Positions 59,501-64,000 of a stretch of 64,000 nucleotides of DNA are shown piece after piece. The first letter of the stretch is position 1, and each line of letters starts with the position of its first letter. Source of the DNA: Isoetes taiwanensis (taxonomy: Eukaryota; Streptophyta; Lycopodiopsida; Isoetales; Isoetaceae); contig JAJEKV010000273.1 in the NCBI GenBank assembly GCA_021234155.1, positions 186,001 through 250,000 of the forward strand. Reading direction: 5' to 3'. A model generated the notes under the pieces. That model worked only from the letters and a program-made list of their open reading frames with translations. It did not search any database and was not told the DNA's origin. Made by a program: the position numbers and the translations under genes.

Positions 59501-60313
59501 TTTTGCCTCATAAAATTGTCATTTATTTGTTTCCCTTCTAACGAAGTGAGAACTTCATACAGAGTCTTAACCAGTCCCTGAGAAACTCCATGGCAACTTG
59601 GAAAGTGGTCGTTGGACACCATCCAATTTTTAGCTTTTGTTATCATGGCAATTCAAATGAGCTAATTCAACATGTGCTCCCTATTATTGAGGTACGTGTA
59701 TGTGGGTTCTTATAGGCAACCGTGTGAGTCTAAGATAGTCTTAACAACGAGATGCGTTATGCTGTTATACCTGTATGGTTCTAAAAACATATAACACCTT
59801 CGATCCAAAGCTTTCTCAAACCATGTGGTCAGGAAGTATGAAAAGCATTTACACTTTAGAAACACAGGGTATTAACAAACCCAGTTGTCGGTTGATTTAT
59901 ATTTCACTTAACTGATTGATTGGGAGCTTCTTGACATGCATGCATTATAAAATGTTGTTTGTGTATATGTTGCAGGCACACAAGGTCGATGTTTATGTCA
60001 ATGGCCATGATCATTGCCTTGAACATATCAAACCGCATAACAGGTATGCAACCAATGCGCACAGTTCAGGAGACTAAGTAATTCAATCTAATTTGTAGAA
60101 TCTGTTTTGGCCAGTGGCATTCATTTCATTACTTCGGGAGCAGGCTCCCAAGCTTTTCAAGGAATCAAAGAAGCACCAAAAGCCGCTGGGTTACGGTTTG
60201 CCTATGATAGACAAGGTTTTGTTGCAATGTCTGTGAGCGAGTTGTTTTTGCATATTGACTTTTATGACGTGTTTGGAAACACTATACATTTTACACACTT
60301 AATACATTATTGA
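56585..60313 (+). CDS. Purple acid phosphatase (PAP17/PAP3-like), eight exons
   Basis: Metallophosphoesterase that releases phosphate from esters, usually in the secretory route or outside the cell. Exons: 56,585-56,620; 56,746-56,988; 57,352-57,508; 57,584-57,689; 59,338-59,467; 59,563-59,691; 59,976-60,043; 60,115-60,313. All introns are GT-AG and phases agree: 356 codons, stop TGA at 60,311. All five metal blocks are present: [45 protein letters not shown] and [19 protein letters not shown] and FYDVFG follow. Length (355 aa) fits the small plant PAP class (about 330-340 aa) plus an N-terminal extension. The N-terminus is basic (RTRRNR), then a hydrophobic segment [16 protein letters not shown] at about residues 41-56, so a signal anchor or uncleaved signal is likely. 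Intron 4 is 1.65 kb. No defect seen. The first 12-codon exon is the least certain part. Confidence 0.9.
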
Positions 60314-61338
60314 CTATTTTCAAAAATGTGAGTTTCTTGTATTAGATCTGTGGTTTGAACCTCAAATCACAATCAAATTTACTCTACTTTGGTTTCTACA
60401 ATCTTGCATGTTACGTTATGGAGGCGGATTCTCCATAGGAGACAGATTCTCTGGAAGAACATATTACATATTCACCCATGCAGTGGATGTCTGATGCATA
60501 TCCAAACGCAGTTATATTAATTATAGTCCAAGGCCAAGCATCTTCTCTCACGCCAGAAAGGCTACTTGTATTATCTGCTACATGGGAGATAAGGTTTTAC
60601 CAAAGACAATTATCTCGAACGTGCTAATGAGCACCTAATTTCCAATGGAGAAGGCATGTCTAGGAATATTCTGTGATCTGCAGCCAGAATCCGAGACAAA
60701 GGGAGATGCAGCCAACTCTTGTCTGACAATCAAATACAAAAAAGAATTTACAAGTATCCATTGTCTGTTTAAGTCAGGGCTATATGAATTACAATTGAGA
60801 CAACGTGCATAAATAGTATAAAACCACAATACCATTGAAGTTTTGGGAAAATTACCAAAAAAGAAGCATGCGTACTTTTTTTTGGCTATCTATTTGGTGC
60901 TTGGAGATTCCCACTAAAAAGTGGATTGGCATCAATTCCACCATGTTCTTCGCCAATATTCTAAGATTGAGTTGCCAATATTCTAAGATTGAGTTGAAAA
61001 ATGATTTGACAACTTCGATGAATTTGTTCAAAACAAATGTATACCTATTCAAAAGTAAAAGCAAACAAAACATTTCTCTTCACCAAAGCGGGAACTTGGT
61101 TTAAAATTTGTGGTCATAACTCTAATGGGTCATCTAGAACATAAAATAGAGAGACTAATCATCCATCATATGAGTGAAAGGCAATTTACAGGAGGAGGGT
61201 GGAACACAACTATGGAACATAGCTGCACCCCGATGCTAAGACAATGCTAAGCAAATATTGGATGAAGTTCCAAATTAGCCAAAATACTGGACGAAGGTCA
61301 AAAAAAGCCATTAAGCACAATCATATCATAAGATTGGC
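60314..61338. other. PAP 3' region and spacer
   Basis: AT-rich, no gene. The phrase CAATATTCTAAGATTGAGTTG is tandemly duplicated at about 60,954-60,995. Confidence 0.5.
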
Positions 61339-61965
61339 CATGGAGTCTTAACCTTTATTTGATACCCTAAGAAAATTATCCTTGTATTAAGCCAAGCTAA
61401 TCTCCTTGATAATATCCCAGTCCAAAAATAGCAGTTTCTAAAAGGCCAACTTCAAAAGGTCATATCTCAGCGACTTATAAGTCGGATTATTACAAGTTGG
61501 ATTATTACGATCCGGGCTCATTGGAAAGCTTTTCAGTGAGTTTAGGATTAGAGTGCCCATTCACTAACTCCTTGTGGATGTTAGATATCAGCGTAAAGAG
61601 TGGCGTGGGTGGAGGTTGGATTAGAGCCCATTCGCTAACTCCTTGTGGATGCGTGAGATATCGCAAAAAGAGTGGTAGGTGGGAATTGGGTACCACCTGA
61701 CCAAAGACAACAAAGATTCTGTTCTTGCCTCACGAACTCTGTTGCTTTCATAAACTTTATCTTCATCCCTAAACCTTCCCTCACGGGTGCATATCGGTGA
61801 GATAGCGATTTCTCGGTTCAGCGGATACTTGATTTCGGACTCGGGATAGCGGTTTCTGAAAGGACCGGTTGGGTGGTGAGCTACCTCCTCTAATCTTTTT
61901 TGCTCTAATGACTTTATTATGATCGCGAGGGGTTGAAGTGATCCGAATTCTTTGAGGTAACCTAA
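61339..61965 (+). repeat. Inverted LTR copy (family B), rearranged
   Basis: Reverse complement of the LTRs to the right: starts GAGTCTTAACCTTTATTTGA and ends near TTCTTTGAGGTAACCTAACC, where it meets LTR A head to head across a spacer of only about 5-10 bp. It has its own internal duplication: CATTC(A/G)CTAACTCCTTGTGGATG occurs twice (about 61,558 and 61,630), and CGGATTATTAC also twice. Confidence 0.8.
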
Positions 61966-61969
61966 CCTA

Positions 61970-62555
61970 AAGAACACAAATTCAGGTTAGTTACCTCAAA
62001 GAATTGATCACTTCAACATCATAAATAAACTCATTAGAGCAAAAAAGATTAGAGGAGGTAGCTCACCACCCAACCGGTCCTTCAGAAACCGCTATCCCGA
62101 GCCCCGAAATCGCTATCCGTGGAACTGAAATCGCTATCTCAGCCTGATATGCACTCCAGAGGGAAGGTTTAGGGATGAAGATAAAGTTTATGAAAGCAAC
62201 AGGAGTTCAGGAGGCAAGAACAGGAATCTTGGCTGTCTTGGCTGTGCAGTCCAGTCTGACCCACGGCCACTCTTTTGGCGATATCTCACGATCCACAAGG
62301 AGTTAGCGAATGAGCGACCCTAATCCAGAAACTAGACTCTGAGCGCTTTCCAATGAGCTCTGGATCGTAATAATCCGACTTATATTCGCTGAGATATGAC
62401 CTTTTGAAGTTGGCCTTTTAAAAACTGCTATTTTTGGACTGGGATATTATCAAGGAGATTAGCTTGGCTTAATACAAGGATAATTTTCTTAGGGTATCAA
62501 ATAAAGGTTAAGACTTCATAATAAGGTTATTTTGAGTCCATAACAGTGGACCACA
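61970..62555 (-). repeat. LTR A (family B), slightly truncated
   Basis: Aligns over its whole length with LTR B (63,077-63,674) including GTAGCTCACCACCCAACCGG, CTCCAGAGGGA.GGTTTAGGG and the terminus GTGGACCACA at 62,555. It lacks the outer 15-20 bp (TGATATGGAATGC). It serves as 3' LTR of the remnant to its right. Confidence 0.85.
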
Positions 62556-62922
62556 CCCCCGAGCTACTAGCGAAAAACCATCATATCAAAGTCCTCCCCT
62601 TTTAAAGATGCTTGACCTCAAGCATTAGTGTTGGCCTCTAGGTTTGTCAGAGGACCATTTTACGCCTGGCAACCTCAATCGTTAGAGGACCATTTTACAC
62701 CATATGGAAACCACGGTTTGTCAGTGGACTTTTACTCCCAAGGGAACCTCAACGGTTAGAGGATCTTTTACCCCAAACATTTATCAAGCATTAGATAAGT
62801 GATCTCAGTCATTAAGTATATAGGTAAGGTAAAGGTTAGGTTTTTAAGCTTAAGGTATAAAGAAGGTATAAAAGTTTATCTCAAAAGAATTTCAATTATA
62901 AGGTAAAGCAAGCAATGGACAA
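62556..62922 (-). other. PPT side and 3' non-coding part of the family B element
   Basis: The minus strand reads GCTCGGGGG directly before the LTR terminus TGTGGTCC, a plausible PPT. Next to it imperfect repeats occur: ACGGTTTGTCAG.GGAC, AACCTCAA(T/C)(C/G)GTTAGAGGA and ATTTTAC recur three to four times between 62,640 and 62,780. Confidence 0.6.
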
Positions 62923-63066
62923 TTAACTGTTGTTAACTTGCTCTTCCTGGTGAAGAGAAGTTTCATCACTCTGTAAAATATCTGGATACTCAAGAAGCTG
63001 CTGTGCACTGAACCAAACTGCATCACTGGCTGGGTGAAACTTAAACTTCACTAGATACCTGCGGTA
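62923..63066 (-). pseudogene. Chromodomain remnant of the family B element
   Basis: Minus-strand frame ending at stop 62,923-62,925 reads RRYLVKFKFHPASDAVWF, AQQLLEYPDILQ and a Ser/Glu-rich tail. YLVK(F/W)K..P..DA.W is the core of a chromovirus chromodomain. Its upstream side joins, within a few bases, to a PBS-like TGGTATCA (63,067-63,074) and LTR B, so gag and nearly all of pol are deleted. Confidence 0.8.
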
Positions 63067-63074
63067 TGATACCA
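63067..63074 (-). other. PBS remnant (TGGTATCA)
   Basis: First eight bases of the tRNA-iMet PBS, two bases inside LTR B. The following bases belong to the chromodomain reading frame, marking the deletion join. Confidence 0.6.
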
Positions 63075-63076
63075 AT

Positions 63077-63674
63077 TGATATGGAATGCACAAAAGAACA
63101 CAAATTCAGATTAGTTACCTCAAAGAATTCGATCACTTCGACCCTGCATCATAATAAACTCATTAGAGCAAAGAGATTAGAGGAGGTAGCTCACCACCCA
63201 ACCGGGTCCTTCAGGAAACCGTTATCCTGAGCCTGGAAATCGTTATCCAGGGAACTGAGAAATCGTTATCTCAGCCTGATATGCACTCCAGAGGGAGGGT
63301 TTAGGGATGAAGATAAAGTTTATGAAAGCAACAGGGGTTCAGGAGGAAAGAACATGAATCTTGGTCATGCAAGTCGGTCGACCCACTACCACTTTTGGCG
63401 ATATCTCACGATCCACAAGGAGTTAGCGAATGGGCGACCCCAATCCAAAACTAGACTCTGAGTGCTTTCCAATGAGCCCTAGATCGTAATAATCCGACTT
63501 ATATTCGCTGAGATATTACCTTTTGAAGTTGGCCATTTAGAAACTGCTATTTTTGGACTGGGATATTATCAAGGAGATTAGCTTGGCTTAATACAAGGAT
63601 AATTTTCTTAGGGTATCAAATAAAGGTTAAGACTCCATAATAAGGTTATTTTGAGTGCATAACAGTGGACCACA
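63077..63674 (-). repeat. LTR B (family B), 598 bp
   Basis: TGATATGG at the left and GGACCACA at the right give TG...CA ends on either strand. It is the 5' LTR of the remnant to its left and, because PPT-side sequence follows again at 63,675, also the 3' LTR of another unit to its right. Confidence 0.8.
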
Positions 63675-64000
63675 CCCCCGAGCTACTAGGGAAAAACCAT
63701 CATATCAAGTCCTCCCCTTTTAAAGATGCTTGACCTCAAGCATTAGTGTTGGCAACCTCGGTTTGTCAGAAGACCATTTTACGCCTGGCAACCTCAATCG
63801 TTAGAGGACCATTTTAGACCATATGGAAACCACGATTTGTCAGTGGACCTTTACTCCCACGGGAACCTCAACCGTTAGAGGATCTTTTACCCCAAACATT
63901 TATCAATCGTTAGATCTCAGTCAGTAGGTACATAGGTAAGGTAAAGGTTAGGTTTTTAAGCTTAAAGTATAAAGAAGGTATAAAATTTTATCTCAAAAGA
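63675..64000 (-). other. Second copy of the family B 3' region, cut by window end
   Basis: Repeats 62,556-62,880 (CCCCCGAGCTACTAG, TCCTCCCCTTTTAAAGATGC, CATTAGTGTTGGC). The offset between LTR ends is 1,119 bp, so LTR plus remnant interior forms a tandem unit. Confidence 0.8.

Noticed and set aside
1-64000. CRISPR arrays, bacterial operons, prophage
   Set aside because: Repeats have no spacer pattern, coding genes have spliceosomal introns and plant families; the DNA is eukaryotic nuclear.
1-64000. tRNA or rRNA genes
   Set aside because: No cloverleaf with both A and B boxes or rRNA signature was noticed by eye; a tRNAscan-type search was not possible.

Overview
The window is nuclear DNA of a land plant. 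It holds a plastid terminal oxidase gene with plant exon structure, an EMS1-type LRR receptor kinase fragment, a HAK/KUP potassium transporter pseudogene, and dense Ty1/copia, Ty3/gypsy chromovirus, Helitron, hAT and probable PIF/Harbinger debris. Introns in the two good genes are mostly short (about 60 to 470 bp, one of 1.65 kb). The exact lineage cannot be fixed by eye; a spore-bearing vascular plant is a guess only.

Layout. 1-2.1 kb: decayed copia pol plus 3' LTR. 2.1-7.6 kb: non-coding, with a Helitron 3' end and a dispersed repeat. 7.6-8.8 kb: 3' half of a HAK/KUP pseudogene. 8.8-14.9 kb: AT-rich, no gene. 14.9-17.6 kb: minus-strand decayed gene with a GHTHEDVD domain (DUF7869-like). 18.2-19.3 kb: Harbinger/MITE-like debris. 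19,678-36,166: one long minus-strand chromovirus bounded by LTRs and a GATGA target duplication. It contains gag-pol-chromodomain and, between PBS and gag, acidic ORFs, a histone H3-like ORF and a receptor-kinase fragment. 36.3-42.1 kb: a plus-strand decayed locus with a ParB-like GHHS segment, a methyltransferase-like segment and an FCP1/HAD-like domain. 42.1-43.7 kb: a long inverted repeat and a 57-bp minisatellite. 46.7-51.2 kb: 3' end of a second chromovirus whose LTR appears split by Helitron material. 51.2-51.6 kb: hAT transposase fragment.

The gene-bearing end is 52.2-60.3 kb. A nine-exon PTOX gene (52,191-54,550) and an eight-exon purple acid phosphatase gene (56,585-60,313) can be assembled with GT-AG introns and consistent phases. 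PTOX acts in the chloroplast (plastoquinol to oxygen); the phosphatase hydrolyses phosphate esters at a membrane or outside the cytosol. They share a strand but nothing suggests a shared pathway. From 61.3 kb to the end lies a rearranged array of inverted and tandem LTRs around a chromodomain remnant.

All calls come from reading the sequence and remembered family motifs; no database search was run.
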